Shown: in pieces, positions 1 to 8,310 of the stretch | Numbering within the stretch: the stretch's first letter is position 1 | Layout of the letters: each line of letters starts with the position of its first letter | Origin: Amaricoccus sp. | GTDB taxonomy: Bacteria; Pseudomonadota; Alphaproteobacteria; Rhodobacterales; Rhodobacteraceae | NCBI RefSeq assembly: GCF_017995835.1 | Contig: NZ_JAGOID010000024.1 | Span: forward strand, 1-33,449 | Length of the DNA stretch: 33,449 nucleotides | Direction: 5' to 3' | The notes under the pieces: model-generated | Seen by the model: only the letters and a program-made list of their open reading frames with translations | What the model was told of the DNA's origin: nothing | The model's database searches: none | Translations under genes and position numbers: made by a program

Positions 1-1
1 C

Positions 2-1696
2 TGGGAGGGGCCGTCGCCGGAGGTCGCGCGGCTCGGCGCGGCGATCGCCCAGGGGACGGGCCTGCCGGAGATCGTCGGGCGGGTGCTGGCGTCGCGCGGG
101 GTCGAGCCGCACGAGGCGGCGGCCCAGCTCGCCCCGACGCTGCGCGAGCTGATGCCCGACCCGTCGCGGCTCGCCGGCATGGACGTCGCGGCGGCCCGGC
201 TGCATCGCGCCGTCGGCAAGGGCGAGCGGATCGCGGTCTTCGCCGACTACGACGTGGATGGGGGGGCCTCGGCGGCGCTGCTGCTGACCTGGCTGCGGGC
301 GCAGGGCAGGGCGGCGACGCTCTACGTGCCGGACCGGATCGAGGAGGGCTACGGGCCCAACGAGCCCGCCATGGCGGCGCTGGGGGCAGCGCACGACCTG
401 ATCGTCTGCGTCGATTGCGGCACGCTGAGCCACGGGCCGATCGCGGCGGCGGGCTGCGACGTGATCGTGCTCGACCACCACCTCGCCGGGGCTGACCTGC
501 CGCCCGCCCTCGCGGTGGTGAACCCGAACCGGCCCGACGACGCCAGCGGGCTCGGCCATCTCTGCGCCGCCGGCGTGGTGTTCCTGACGCTGGTCGCGGT
601 CAACCGGCTGATCCGGGCCGAGGGGGCGGCGGGACCGGACCTGATGCCGCTCGTCGATCTCGTGGCGCTCGCCACCGTCGCGGACGTGGCCCCGCTGGTC
701 GGGCTGAACCGCGCCTTCGTGCGGCAGGGGCTGGCGGTGATGCGCGGCGGGCTGCGGCCGGGAATCGCGGCGCTGGCCGAGGCGGCGGGTCTCGTCGCCG
801 CGCCGGGGGTGCATTCGCTCGGCTTCGTGCTCGGGCCGCGGGTGAACGCCGGCGGCCGGGTCGGCGCGGCCGACCTCGGGGCGCGGCTCCTCGCCACGGC
901 CGACCCGCACGAGGCGGCGGCGCTCGCCGGGCGGCTCGACCGGCTGAACGGCGAACGCCGCGCGATCGAGGCCGAGGTGCTGGCGCGCGCCATGGCGCAG
1001 GCCGAGGCGAACGGCGTCGACGGCTCGCTGGTCTGGGCGGCCGGCGAGGGCTGGCACCCGGGCGTGGTCGGGATCGTGGCGGCGCGGCTGAAGGAGGCGT
1101 TCGGGCGGCCGGCGCTGGTCGTGGGCTTCGCCGGCGCGGCGGGCAAGGGCTCGGGGCGGTCGATCCACGGCGTCGACCTCGGGGCCGCGGTGGCGCGGCT
1201 CGCCGCCGAGGGGCTGATCGAGCGCGGCGGCGGGCACCGCATGGCGGCCGGCGTCAGCCTCTCCCGTGACCAGCTCGCCCCGGCGATCGAGCGGCTGGCC
1301 GCGCTCTTGGCGCGCAAGGCCGCGGCGCCGGAGACCGGCCGGCCGTTGCTGCTGACGGGGCTCGTCCCCGCCGGCGCCGATCTGGCGTTCGCCGAGGCGA
1401 TCGCCGGCGCCGGGCCCTACGGCGCCGAGGCGCCGGCCCCGCGGGTGGCGGTGGCGGACGCGCGCCTGACCGGGCTGAAGCGGCTGGGCGGCGGGCACCT
1501 GGCGCTGTCGGCGACGGACGGGATCGGCGGCCGGCTGGAGGCCGTCGCCTTCCGCGTCGCGGAAAGCCCGCTCGGGCCGCTGCTGGAGGCGTCGGTCGGC
1601 GGCCGGGTGCACCTCGCCGGACGCCTGGAGATCGACGAATGGGGCGGGCGCCGGCGGGTGAAGCTGCATGTCGAGGACGCGGCCCGGCCAGCATGA
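2..1696 (+). CDS. recJ: Single-stranded-DNA-specific 5'-3' exonuclease RecJ (5' end outside window)
   Basis: RecJ degrades single-stranded DNA 5' to 3' in recombinational and mismatch repair in the cytoplasm. The reading frame is open from base 2, so 564 C-terminal residues are visible and the true start lies upstream of the window; the GTG at 83 is internal, because the residues before it (…LPEIVGRVLASRGV) read as normal RecJ N-terminal sequence. DHH-superfamily motifs appear in order: ADYDVDGGAS (metal-binding Asp pair), VDCGT, VLDHH, then the DHHA1 part with WHPGVVGIVAARL, GSGRSIHGVDL and GGGHRMAAG, followed by the C-terminal OB-like region. It ends 20 nt from the stop of the convergent membrane-protein gene. 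Only the missing 5' end is uncertain. Confidence 0.95.
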   Translation, partial: WEGPSPEVARLGAAIAQGTGLPEIVGRVLASRGVEPHEAAAQLAPTLRELMPDPSRLAGMDVAAARLHRAVGKGERIAVFADYDVDGGASAALLLTWLRAQGRAATLYVPDRIEEGYGPNEPAMAALGAAHDLIVCVDCGTLSHGPIAAAGCDVIVLDHHLAGADLPPALAVVNPNRPDDASGLGHLCAAGVVFLTLVAVNRLIRAEGAAGPDLMPLVDLVALATVADVAPLVGLNRAFVRQGLAVMRGGLRPGIAALAEAAGLVAAPGVHSLGFVLGPRVNAGGRVGAADLGARLLATADPHEAAALAGRLDRLNGERRAIEAEVLARAMAQAEANGVDGSLVWAAGEGWHPGVVGIVAARLKEAFGRPALVVGFAGAAGKGSGRSIHGVDLGAAVARLAAEGLIERGGGHRMAAGVSLSRDQLAPAIERLAALLARKAAAPETGRPLLLTGLVPAGADLAFAEAIAGAGPYGAEAPAPRVAVADARLTGLKRLGGGHLALSATDGIGGRLEAVAFRVAESPLGPLLEASVGGRVHLAGRLEIDEWGGRRRVKLHVEDAARPA

Positions 1697-1715
1697 CCAC
1701 GGCCCCCGCCCACCG

Positions 1716-2198
1716 TCACGCGGGCGGCTCCAATCTGGTTATCCTAGAAAGCGCGGTCCGCGTCGCATAAAACACAGTACCGTAAAAGATCAAGCTGACC
1801 AAGATGAGAATCGGCAGCCGCCCAAAGTTGATACTGTAGGCGCCGGGATTCTGCCACCAATCGAAGAAGCCGAGCCCGGAACCGAGCATACTTCCAAATA
1901 TCGCACCGAACCCGGCTCCGGCGCAGATCATGATCCAACCGCCTAGTCCGACTGCCGTTCCCATGGCCGCTAGGCCGATCCCGCCGATCACATAGGTTGT
2001 GAATCCGCCGAGAAAGGTCCCCCCGACGAGACCGCCGACGAAGCCTCTCCGAGCTGCTTCCCAGGTCTTTTCAATCCAGCTCTTGCTCTCGATGACGTGA
2101 TCGAAGCCCCACAGAAACACCAGCAGCGCACACACAAAGGCGAGGACATGTGGCGCGATCGCTATAGCATTTCGTCGTGTTAGGTACCTGAGAACCAT
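1716..2198 (-). CDS. Hypothetical glycine-rich integral membrane protein
   Basis: No family is recognised. The 160-residue product has a hydrophobic N-terminal segment (VLAFVCALLVFLWGF), a central stretch of about 60 residues rich in Gly/Ala with GG and GxxxG spacing (GGLVGGTFLGG, GFGAIFGSMLGSG) resembling glycine-zipper membrane helices, and a last hydrophobic helix (LPILILVSLIFYGTVFYAT), so three to four membrane passes are likely. The base composition is visibly less GC-rich than the flanking genes and codon use is relaxed, which suggests later acquisition. An in-frame GTG at 2240 would add 14 residues; the ATG at 2198 was preferred because GGGGCAGG precedes it. The gene is convergent with recJ, with a 20-bp gap. 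Its reality rests on the coherent membrane topology. Confidence 0.6.
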   Translation of the reverse strand: MVLRYLTRRNAIAIAPHVLAFVCALLVFLWGFDHVIESKSWIEKTWEAARRGFVGGLVGGTFLGGFTTYVIGGIGLAAMGTAVGLGGWIMICAGAGFGAIFGSMLGSGLGFFDWWQNPGAYSINFGRLPILILVSLIFYGTVFYATRTALSRITRLEPPA

Positions 2199-2302
2199 GC
2201 CTGCCCCGCTTGTCGCCCGAACCGCGGGAAGAATAGCCACCCCGGAGGGTGCCTGTCTTCGCGTATCACTACCGTTGCAGCGACGTGGTTAACGAGGCCG
2301 CA

Positions 2303-2329
2303 TGGCACGCGCAAGCCTTGCGCGTGCCA
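2303..2329. repeat. Perfect 12-bp inverted repeat, 3-nt loop
   Basis: TGGCACGCGCAA and its exact reverse complement TTGCGCGTGCCA are separated by GCC. The repeat lies between the divergently oriented membrane-protein gene and the first tRNA-Glu gene. There is no U-run on either side, so a simple intrinsic terminator is not supported. An operator, a transcript processing hairpin or a REP-like remnant are the alternatives. Confidence 0.55.
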
Positions 2330-2380
2330 GAATGCGCTTGATCGCCCCCGGAGCGGCGTCTACATAGCCGCAGCGCCTCC

Positions 2381-2455
2381 GGTCCCTTCGTCTATCGGTT
2401 AGGACGTCAGATTTTCAATCTGAAAAGACGGGTTCGACTCCCGTAGGGACTGCCA
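2381..2455 (+). tRNA. tRNA-Glu (anticodon TTC)
   Basis: A 75-nt cloverleaf including an encoded CCA. The acceptor GGTCCCT pairs with AGGGACT (with a G1-U72 wobble), followed by discriminator G and CCA. The anticodon stem TCAGA/TCTGA encloses the loop TTTTCAA, giving anticodon TTC. The T-arm has ACGGG-TTCGACT-CCCGT. The D-arm region matches the Glu pattern of the second copy 41 nt downstream. Confidence 0.96.
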
Positions 2456-2496
2456 CTTGCCCCCGCCGGGGAGAGGCGCTATGTGAGCGCGGCCGA

Positions 2497-2571
2497 GGCC
2501 CCTTCGTCTATCGGTTAGGACATCAGATTCTCAATCTGGAAAGACGGGTTCGACTCCCGTAGGGGCTGCCA
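2497..2571 (+). tRNA. tRNA-Glu (anticodon CTC)
   Basis: A second 75-nt Glu cloverleaf, nearly identical to the first. The acceptor GGCCCCT pairs with AGGGGCT, followed by G and encoded CCA. The anticodon stem TCAGA/TCTGG (one G-U pair) encloses TTCTCAA, giving anticodon CTC. The pair looks like a tandem duplication that diverged at the anticodon and acceptor. The HD-domain gene follows only 33 nt downstream, so the three may share a transcript. Confidence 0.95.
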
Positions 2572-2604
2572 GACCGCCGCGCCGGCATGCCGGAGGCGCT
2601 CCCC

Positions 2605-3165
2605 ATGACCATCGCCGAGCCGTACCTCGCCTTCTTCCGCGCCGCGGGCAGGCTCAAGGACACGCTGCGCAATTCCTGGACGCGGCAGGGGCGGCGCGAG
2701 AGCGTGGCGGAGCATTCCTGGCGGCTGGCGCTGATGGCGGTCGCGCTCGAGGACGAGCTCCCCGGGATCGACCACAAGCGGCTGTTGCAACTCCTCGTCC
2801 TGCACGACCTCGGCGAGGCGATCCGGGGCGACGTGCCGGCCCCGATGCAGGACGGGACCGACCGCAAGGCCGGGGAACGCGCCGACGTGGCGGCGATCGC
2901 CGCGGCGCTGCCGCCGGGGCCTGCGGCGCGCATCCGGGCGCTCTGGGAAGAATGCGCGGCCGCGGCCACGCCGGAGGCGCGGCTGGTCAAGGGGCTCGAC
3001 CGGATCGAGACCTGCCTCCAGCACGTCGAGGGCGCCAACCCGCCGGGCTTCGACTATGCCTTCAACCTGACCTACGGGCGTGAGCACACCGACGGCCACG
3101 CGCTGCTCGCCGCGTTGCGCGCGCCGGTCGACGCCGCGACCGCGCGGCGGGCGCGGGAAGGGTAG
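2605..3165 (+). CDS. HD-domain phosphohydrolase, YfbR/HDDC2-like
   Basis: A 186-residue cytoplasmic metal-dependent phosphohydrolase of the HD superfamily. Relatives such as E. coli YfbR hydrolyse 5'-deoxynucleoside monophosphates. The metal ligands are visible: His37 in SVAEHSW, His67-Asp68 in VLHDLGE and a later Asp in KGLDRIE near residue 128; LGEAIRGDVPAP after the HD pair matches the E-x(3)-GD-x-P segment of the family. The ATG at 2605 was chosen because GGAGG lies 8 nt upstream; a longer start at 2587 would put that site inside the coding region. The gene follows the tRNA-Glu pair closely. The family is secure; the exact substrate (dNMP or another phosphate ester) is not determinable here. 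Confidence 0.85.
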   Translation: MTIAEPYLAFFRAAGRLKDTLRNSWTRQGRRESVAEHSWRLALMAVALEDELPGIDHKRLLQLLVLHDLGEAIRGDVPAPMQDGTDRKAGERADVAAIAAALPPGPAARIRALWEECAAAATPEARLVKGLDRIETCLQHVEGANPPGFDYAFNLTYGREHTDGHALLAALRAPVDAATARRAREG

Positions 3166-3323
3166 GCGCGCCTTCGCCCGGCCGACGCATTCCGTTCCTC
3201 GGGACATGGCCGTAGGAATTCCTGCGGGCCACACCGGAGCGACATTCTTGCCGGACGACTTGGGCGGCGCAGCCGAGCCGCATTTTTCGATGCGCCGTCC
3301 GGGAAATACCGTCGGCGCCCGGC

Positions 3324-3514
3324 TCAGGAACCCGTGAACAGGAAGTCGATGGCCTTGGTGATGCGATACGCGTCGTCGGCCAGCGTTGTGACTGACGGGC
3401 CGGCCAGGGCATCAGGGGCGCCGCCATTCGTGTGGGAAGCGCGGACAGGGACGATGCCTGCATGTCGACAATGAGGCGGCCGTCGGGAAGGCGGTAGACG
3501 TCATAATGCGCCAT
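3324..3514 (-). pseudogene. ccdB-family toxin remnant (internal deletion plus frameshift)
   Basis: CcdB poisons DNA gyrase in ccdAB toxin-antitoxin modules and is about 100 residues long. From the ATG at 3514 the minus strand reads MAHYDVYRLPDGRLIVDMQA, followed by the CcdB-like LPTRMAAPL. It then loses register, and in another frame the ending LADDAYRITKAIDFLFTGS-stop is recovered, which matches the family C-terminus (I-x(2)-A-[IL]-D/N-[FL]-hydrophobic-x-G). Only 191 nt separate start and stop instead of about 300, so roughly a third of the middle is gone. No ccdA is readable upstream on the minus strand, where an IS5-family remnant begins about 90 bp away. The toxin is predicted to be inactive. 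Confidence 0.72.
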
Positions 3515-3603
3515 GCGAAGCCTCAGAGCCCAACCGAAAATCAAGTTGAGTGATTTCGGCTGCCTGTGACTCTCTGGGTTTGCACAGACCCCTGGAGGAT
3601 CGG

Positions 3604-4063
3604 ATGGCCTGGACTGAAACCACTCGCCGGCAGCATTCATGCCGGCGCCGAGCAAGGTCGGCCGGCCGCGCACGACCGATCTGCGCGAGGTGTGGAACGC
3701 GATCCAGTATCGGGCGGCGACCGGCTGCCAGTGGGCGCTGCTGCCCAAGGATTTCCCACCCTTCACCACGGTGCAGCACTATTTCTACCGGCTGCGTGAC
3801 AGCGGCGTTCTCGACATCCTCAACGAGACCCTGACCATGGCGGCGCGCCTGATCGCGGGGCGCGAGCCCGAGCCGACCGCGGCATCATCGACGGCCAGGT
3901 GAAGATCACCGAGAGCGGCGGGCCGCGCGGCTATGACGCGGGCAAGAAGGTCAAGGGTCGCAAGCGCGTTCGGCATCTCTCTCGGACCGGTGGCGTTCGA
4001 TGCCTCACCCTGACCGACACGCAAGGCGACCTGCTGGCGGGCCTCGTGCACGACGCCCCCTGA
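3604..4063 (+). pseudogene. IS5-family transposase remnant
   Basis: Broken transposase of the IS5 group with the DUF4096-type N-terminus. The start MAWTETTRRQ (3604) is cut by a deletion that removes the usual linker, and the protein resumes in another frame at 3639 with MPAPSKVGRPRTTDL and then CQWALLPKDFPPFTTVQ. A second frameshift near 3880 leads to IIDGQVKITESGGPRGYDAG (carrying the first catalytic Asp region) and KKVKGRKR. After about 12 extra residues it continues LTDTQGDLLAGLVHDA and stops at 4063. The rest of the DDE domain is absent. It therefore has at least two frameshifts, an internal deletion and a lost C-terminal half. It adjoins the ccdB remnant on the left and a MITE-like repeat on the right. 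Confidence 0.88.
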
Positions 4064-4104
4064 ACGCGTCGCGCATGTCCTCGCGGATCATGCGCCGCAC
4101 CGTC

Positions 4105-4245
4105 TCATACCGGCGGGCTCATGACACGACTCGCGGGCCTTTTCGATCTCTAACACTTTTATTGTTTGTATTCAGATAGTTGCTATATCTATCACGCGTG
4201 TTAGCCCGTGTCGCGCCGGGTGGCCTGGCAGACTCTCCGGTATGA
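4105..4245 (+). repeat. MITE-like intergenic repeat, copy 1 (141 bp)
   Basis: First of three copies of the same 140-141-bp non-coding element (others at 17284 and 20640), all in the same orientation. The ends are imperfect inverted repeats: left TCATACCGGCGGG, and right CCGGTATGA whose reverse complement begins TCATACCGG. The AT-rich middle contains the shared block CTATCACGCGTG. This copy is the most diverged (roughly 83% identical to copy 2 by eye). It ends 173 bp before the gcvP start. No clear target-site duplication is visible. Confidence 0.85.
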
Positions 4246-4418
4246 GGCGTCAGGTGCCCGTCGGGCATGACCATCCTCCGATCCGTCTATGGCGCATCCT
4301 ATCACGCCATCCCGACAAGCAACCGCCAGCAAGCAGGTGGACGGCGATCCCGCGGCCCTTGCCCCCTTCGGGGCTGCCGCGCCATAGTCCTGCCGGACCC
4401 TACCGGCGGACGCACCCC

Positions 4419-7259
4419 ATGCCCTTCCAGGAAACCGAGTATCATCCCTACGACTTCGCCAACCGGCGCCATATCGGGCCCTCCCCGCGGGAGATCGCGG
4501 AGATGCTGGCGGTGGTGGGGGCGCCGAGCCTCGAGGCGCTGATCGACGAGACCGTGCCGAAGGAGATCCGGCAGGCCGAGCCGCTCGACTGGGGGCCGGC
4601 GCTCAGCGAGCAGGCGATGCTCGTCAGGATGCGGGAGGTGGCGCGCAGGAACCGGCCGATGACCAGCCTGATCGGGCAGGGCTACCACGGCACGGTGACG
4701 CCCCCCGTCATCCAGCGCAACATCTTCGAGAACCCGGCCTGGTACACCGCCTATACGCCCTACCAGCCGGAGATCAGCCAGGGCAGGCTCGAGGCGCTGC
4801 TGAACTATCAGACCATGGTCTGCGACCTGACCGGGCTCGACGTGGCCAATGCGAGCCTGCTCGACGAGGCGACCGCCGCGGCCGAGGCGATGGCGCTCTG
4901 CCAGCGGGCGGCGAAGTCGAAGGCGACGGCCTTCTTCGTCGATCGGGACTGCCACCCGCAGACCATCGAGGTGATCGAGACGCGGGCGGCGCCGCTCGGA
5001 TGGCGGGTGATCGTCGGCGATCCGTTCACCGAGCTGGCGCCCGGCGAGGTGTTCGGGGCGATCTTCCAGTATCCCGGCACCTACGGGCATTGCCATGACT
5101 TCTCCGGGCCGATCGCGGCCCTGCACGCGGCGGGCGCGCTGGCGGCGATGGCGGCGGATCCGCTGGCGCTGACGCTCCTGAAGCCGCCGGGGGAGATGGG
5201 GGCGGACATCGCCGTGGGCTCGACGCAGCGTTTCGGAGTGCCGGTCGGGTTCGGGGGACCGCATGCGGCCTACATGGCGGTCCGCGACGCGCTCAAGCGC
5301 TCGATGCCGGGGCGGATCGTCGGGGTCTCGATCGACGCGCGCGGAAACCGGGCCTATCGGCTGGCCTTGCAGACGCGCGAGCAGCACATCCGGCGCGAGA
5401 AGGCGACGTCGAACGTTTGCACCGCGCAGGCGCTGCTTGCGGTCATGGCGTCGATGTATGCGGTCTTCCACGGGCCGGTAGGGCTGAAGGCGATCGCGCA
5501 GCGGGTGCACCGCAAGGCGGTGCGGGTGGCGAAGGGGCTGGAAAGCCTCGGGTTCAGGGTCGAGCCGGAGCGGTTCTTCGACACGATCACCGTCGATGTC
5601 GGCGGCCTGCAGGGGGTGATCCTGCGCGCCGCGGCGGCGGAGGGGGTGAACCTGCGCCGGGTGGGGACGACGAAGATCGGCATCGCGCTCGACGAGCGGG
5701 CGCGGCGGCGCGACGCGCGGGCGATCTGGGCGGCCTTCGGCGGCGACGCGGTGGATCTCGCCCTGGAGAACGGCGACCGGCTGCCCCCGGACCTGATCCG
5801 GACGAGCGCCTACCTGACGCATCCGATCTTTCACATGAACCGGGCCGAGGCGGAGATGACGCGCTACATGCGGCGCCTCGCGGACCGGGATCTGGCGCTC
5901 GATCGCGCGATGATCCCGCTCGGCTCCTGCACGATGAAGCTCAACGCGACGGCGGAGATGATGCCGGTGAGCTGGCCGGAATTCGCCGACGTGCATCCGT
6001 TCGCGCCCGCGGACCAGGTGGCCGGCTATGCCGAGCTGATCGCCGACCTCGAGGCGAAGCTCTGCGCGGTGACGGGCTACGACGCCTTCTCGATGCAGCC
6101 GAATTCCGGCGCGCAGGGCGAGTATGCGGGGCTGCTGACCATCCGGGCCTGGCATGCGGCGCGCGGCGAGGGGACGCGCGACGTCTGCCTGATCCCGACC
6201 TCGGCGCACGGGACCAATCCGGCGAGTGCGCAGATGGCCGGGATGAAGGTCGTGCCGGTGGCGGCGGCGGAGAACGGCGACGTCGACGTCGCGGATTTCC
6301 GCGCCAAGGCGGAGGCGGCGGGCGCGCGGCTCGCGGCCTGCATGATCACCTATCCCTCGACGCACGGGGTCTTCGAGGGGACGGTGCGGGAGATTTGCGA
6401 GATAACCCATGCCCTTGGCGGGCAGGTGTACCTGGACGGGGCGAACATGAACGCACTGGTCGGGCTGGCGCGGCCGGGGGACATCGGATCGGACGTGAGC
6501 CATCTGAACCTGCACAAGACCTTCTGCATCCCCCATGGCGGCGGCGGCCCGGGCATGGGTCCGATCGGGGTGAAGGCGCATCTCGCGCCCTATCTGCCGG
6601 GACGGCCGGGGGGCGCGGGGCGGGTGAGCGCGGCGGCGTTCGGGTCGCCGAGCCTGCTGCCGATCAGCTGGGCCTACTGCCTGATGATGGGCGGCGCCGG
6701 ATTAACGCAGGCGACGAAGATCGCGATCCTGAACGCAAATTACGTCGCGGCGCGACTGGGGGAGGCCTATCCGATCCTCTATGCCCGGGGCGGGCGGGTG
6801 GCGCATGAGTGCATCGTGGACGTGCGGCCGCTGAAGGAGCGGGCCGGGGTCAGCGTCGACGACGTGGCCAAGCGGTTGATAGATTGCGGTTTTCACGCGC
6901 CGACGATGAGCTGGCCGGTGGCGGGGACGCTGATGATCGAGCCGACGGAGAGCGAGCCAAAGGCCGAGCTCGACCGGTTCGTGACCGCCATGCTCGGGAT
7001 CGCCGCGGAGGCGGCGGCGATCGAGCGCGGGGAAATCGACCGCGAGAACAACCCCTTGCGGAACGCGCCGCACACGGTAGAGGATCTGGTGGGCGACTGG
7101 GACCGCCCCTATTCGCGCGAGGCGGCGTGCTATCCGCCGGGGGCGTTCCGGGTGGACAAGTACTGGTCGCCGGTCAACCGGGTGGACAACGCCTGGGGGG
7201 ATCGGAACCTGATGTGCTCCTGCCCGCCGGTGGAGAGCTACATGGAGGCGGCGGAGTAG
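4419..7259 (+). CDS. gcvP: Glycine dehydrogenase (decarboxylating), P-protein of the glycine cleavage system
   Basis: GcvP decarboxylates glycine with PLP and passes the aminomethyl group to lipoyl-GcvH, feeding one-carbon units to tetrahydrofolate. The 946-residue product is the fused (P1+P2) single-chain form, close to the ~950 residues usual in proteobacteria. Family landmarks include [11 protein letters not shown] at the N-terminus, [20 protein letters not shown], the P2 segment [14 protein letters not shown] and the PLP lysine K700 in [18 protein letters not shown]. The start at 4419 ([13 protein letters not shown]) matches the conserved N-terminus; the frame stays open back to 4242, but those residues come from a repeat end and non-conserved sequence. 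gcvT and gcvH are not adjacent, and no glycine riboswitch is recognisable in the 173 bp upstream. Confidence 0.96.
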   Translation: MPFQETEYHPYDFANRRHIGPSPREIAEMLAVVGAPSLEALIDETVPKEIRQAEPLDWGPALSEQAMLVRMREVARRNRPMTSLIGQGYHGTVTPPVIQRNIFENPAWYTAYTPYQPEISQGRLEALLNYQTMVCDLTGLDVANASLLDEATAAAEAMALCQRAAKSKATAFFVDRDCHPQTIEVIETRAAPLGWRVIVGDPFTELAPGEVFGAIFQYPGTYGHCHDFSGPIAALHAAGALAAMAADPLALTLLKPPGEMGADIAVGSTQRFGVPVGFGGPHAAYMAVRDALKRSMPGRIVGVSIDARGNRAYRLALQTREQHIRREKATSNVCTAQALLAVMASMYAVFHGPVGLKAIAQRVHRKAVRVAKGLESLGFRVEPERFFDTITVDVGGLQGVILRAAAAEGVNLRRVGTTKIGIALDERARRRDARAIWAAFGGDAVDLALENGDRLPPDLIRTSAYLTHPIFHMNRAEAEMTRYMRRLADRDLALDRAMIPLGSCTMKLNATAEMMPVSWPEFADVHPFAPADQVAGYAELIADLEAKLCAVTGYDAFSMQPNSGAQGEYAGLLTIRAWHAARGEGTRDVCLIPTSAHGTNPASAQMAGMKVVPVAAAENGDVDVADFRAKAEAAGARLAACMITYPSTHGVFEGTVREICEITHALGGQVYLDGANMNALVGLARPGDIGSDVSHLNLHKTFCIPHGGGGPGMGPIGVKAHLAPYLPGRPGGAGRVSAAAFGSPSLLPISWAYCLMMGGAGLTQATKIAILNANYVAARLGEAYPILYARGGRVAHECIVDVRPLKERAGVSVDDVAKRLIDCGFHAPTMSWPVAGTLMIEPTESEPKAELDRFVTAMLGIAAEAAAIERGEIDRENNPLRNAPHTVEDLVGDWDRPYSREAACYPPGAFRVDKYWSPVNRVDNAWGDRNLMCSCPPVESYMEAAE

Positions 7260-7269
7260 CCGCCTCAAT

Positions 7270-7360
7270 GGTTTACGCCGGTTTTCCCGATGCACCGTGC
7301 ATGCACAATCCATGCACGATCCATATGCATAGGAAAACAGTCGGGATCAGGGCGTTAACG
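7270..7360. repeat. 11-bp-phased ATGCAC element, copy A
   Basis: ATGCAC boxes start at 7290, 7301 and 7312 and an ATATGC box at 7323, a strict 11-bp period. They are bracketed by GGTTTACG on the left and AAAA, AGTCGG and CGTTAA on the right. The same arrangement recurs without gaps at 20519-20609; I count 65 of 91 identical positions, with mismatches concentrated between the boxes. This copy lies between the convergent gcvP and alpha/beta hydrolase genes. The function is unknown. Confidence 0.8.
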
Positions 7361-7368
7361 CCGAGACC

Positions 7369-8310
7369 TCACGGCCCGAGAGCGGTCCTGCCGGAGCGGA
7401 CGGCGTCGACGACGTCGCGGATCGCGTCGGTGACGAGCTGCGGGTTGTTCTTGTGGATGTTGTGGCCGCTGTCGGTCTTCGTCACGTGCCGCGCGGCCGG
7501 GACGAGGGCGGCGAGGTCCGCCTGCGCCACTTTCTGGGCGCGGTCGGTGACGTAGCCGACATCGGGCGGGGTGTCGGGGCCGAGCAGGCCGTCGGCGATG
7601 AAACCCGGCACGAGCGGCCCCCAGGGGTGGTCGGCGCTCAGCACCACGAGCGGCATCGGCCGCAGCGGCGGGGCGGCGAGCAGCTGGTCGAAGCTCTCGT
7701 CCGCATCCGCCCGCTCGAGTTCCGGATAGATCTTCAGGCTCTCGGTCATGTCGCCGTCGAGGATGATCTTCTGCCAGCGCCATTCGTCAGGCGTCTCGGC
7801 CACCCTGAGAAACTCGGAGAGTGCATCGACCAGCACCATCCCGGCGACGTCCCCGGGCCAGGTCATGGCGTAGAGCCGCACGACGAGCCCGCCATAGGAG
7901 TGGCCGACGATCACGAACGGCGTCGCGACCTTCGCCGCGACGACGAGCGCGCGGAGGTCGGCGACCGAGGCGGCGGCGGAGGTCGGCATCGGCGCGGGAT
8001 CGCTCCGGCTCGGACTGCCGTCGGCCAGCGGCGTGCCGGGGCGATCATAGGCGCAGACGCGCGTGAACGCGGCGACATCCGCGAAGACCGGCGCCCCCTG
8101 CGTCCAGTCCTCGGCGGAGGCCTTGCCTCCGGGCACGACGAGCACCGTCGGCGACCCGGTTCCCCGGCATTCGAGATACATCCGCCGGCCGTCGCCGATG
8201 TCGAACGCGCCCGCGACCTCGCCCTCGGCCGCAAGGGCAGGGACCGCGACGGACGCCACGACGACGCTGGAGCGGAGTGCGTCCCGGCAGAGCCGGGCCG
8301 TCCGCTTCAT
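7369..8310 (-). CDS. Secreted alpha/beta hydrolase
   Basis: A 313-residue alpha/beta-hydrolase-fold enzyme, probably exported. The N-terminus MKRTARLCRDALRSS, followed by a hydrophobic stretch ending VPALAAEGE, fits a Sec signal peptide with AxA cleavage. The nucleophile elbow is GHSYGG, the oxyanion region is VVPGGKASAEDW, and the catalytic His is in SGHNIHKNNP near the C-terminus. The ATG at 8310 was preferred because it places the signal peptide at the N-terminus; the frame stays open far upstream but with low-quality sequence. Substrate cannot be inferred: esterase, lipase-like and haloperoxidase-like relatives share these motifs. It converges on gcvP, with a phased repeat element between them. 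Confidence 0.8.
   Translation of the reverse strand: MKRTARLCRDALRSSVVVASVAVPALAAEGEVAGAFDIGDGRRMYLECRGTGSPTVLVVPGGKASAEDWTQGAPVFADVAAFTRVCAYDRPGTPLADGSPSRSDPAPMPTSAAASVADLRALVVAAKVATPFVIVGHSYGGLVVRLYAMTWPGDVAGMVLVDALSEFLRVAETPDEWRWQKIILDGDMTESLKIYPELERADADESFDQLLAAPPLRPMPLVVLSADHPWGPLVPGFIADGLLGPDTPPDVGYVTDRAQKVAQADLAALVPAARHVTKTDSGHNIHKNNPQLVTDAIRDVVDAVRSGRTALGP

Noticed and set aside
3192..3206. 15-base identity CCGTTCCTCGGGACA with 19731-19745
   Set aside because: A single shared 15-mer is expected by chance in 33 kb of biased sequence, and flanks do not align.
4064..4104. Minus-strand peptide ETVRRMIREDMRDAF
   Set aside because: Too short and without start or stop context; may be a gene scrap, but no family is recognisable.
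4242..4418. 59-residue N-terminal extension of GcvP
   Set aside because: It begins inside the right end of MITE copy 1 and is not conserved; [13 protein letters not shown] at 4419 is the natural N-terminus.
4246..4418. Glycine riboswitch upstream of gcvP
   Set aside because: No paired glycine aptamer features could be recognised.
4302..6581. 759-codon open frame on the minus strand
   Set aside because: Antisense to gcvP; Arg/His/Pro-rich translation without motifs, a product of extreme GC3 bias.
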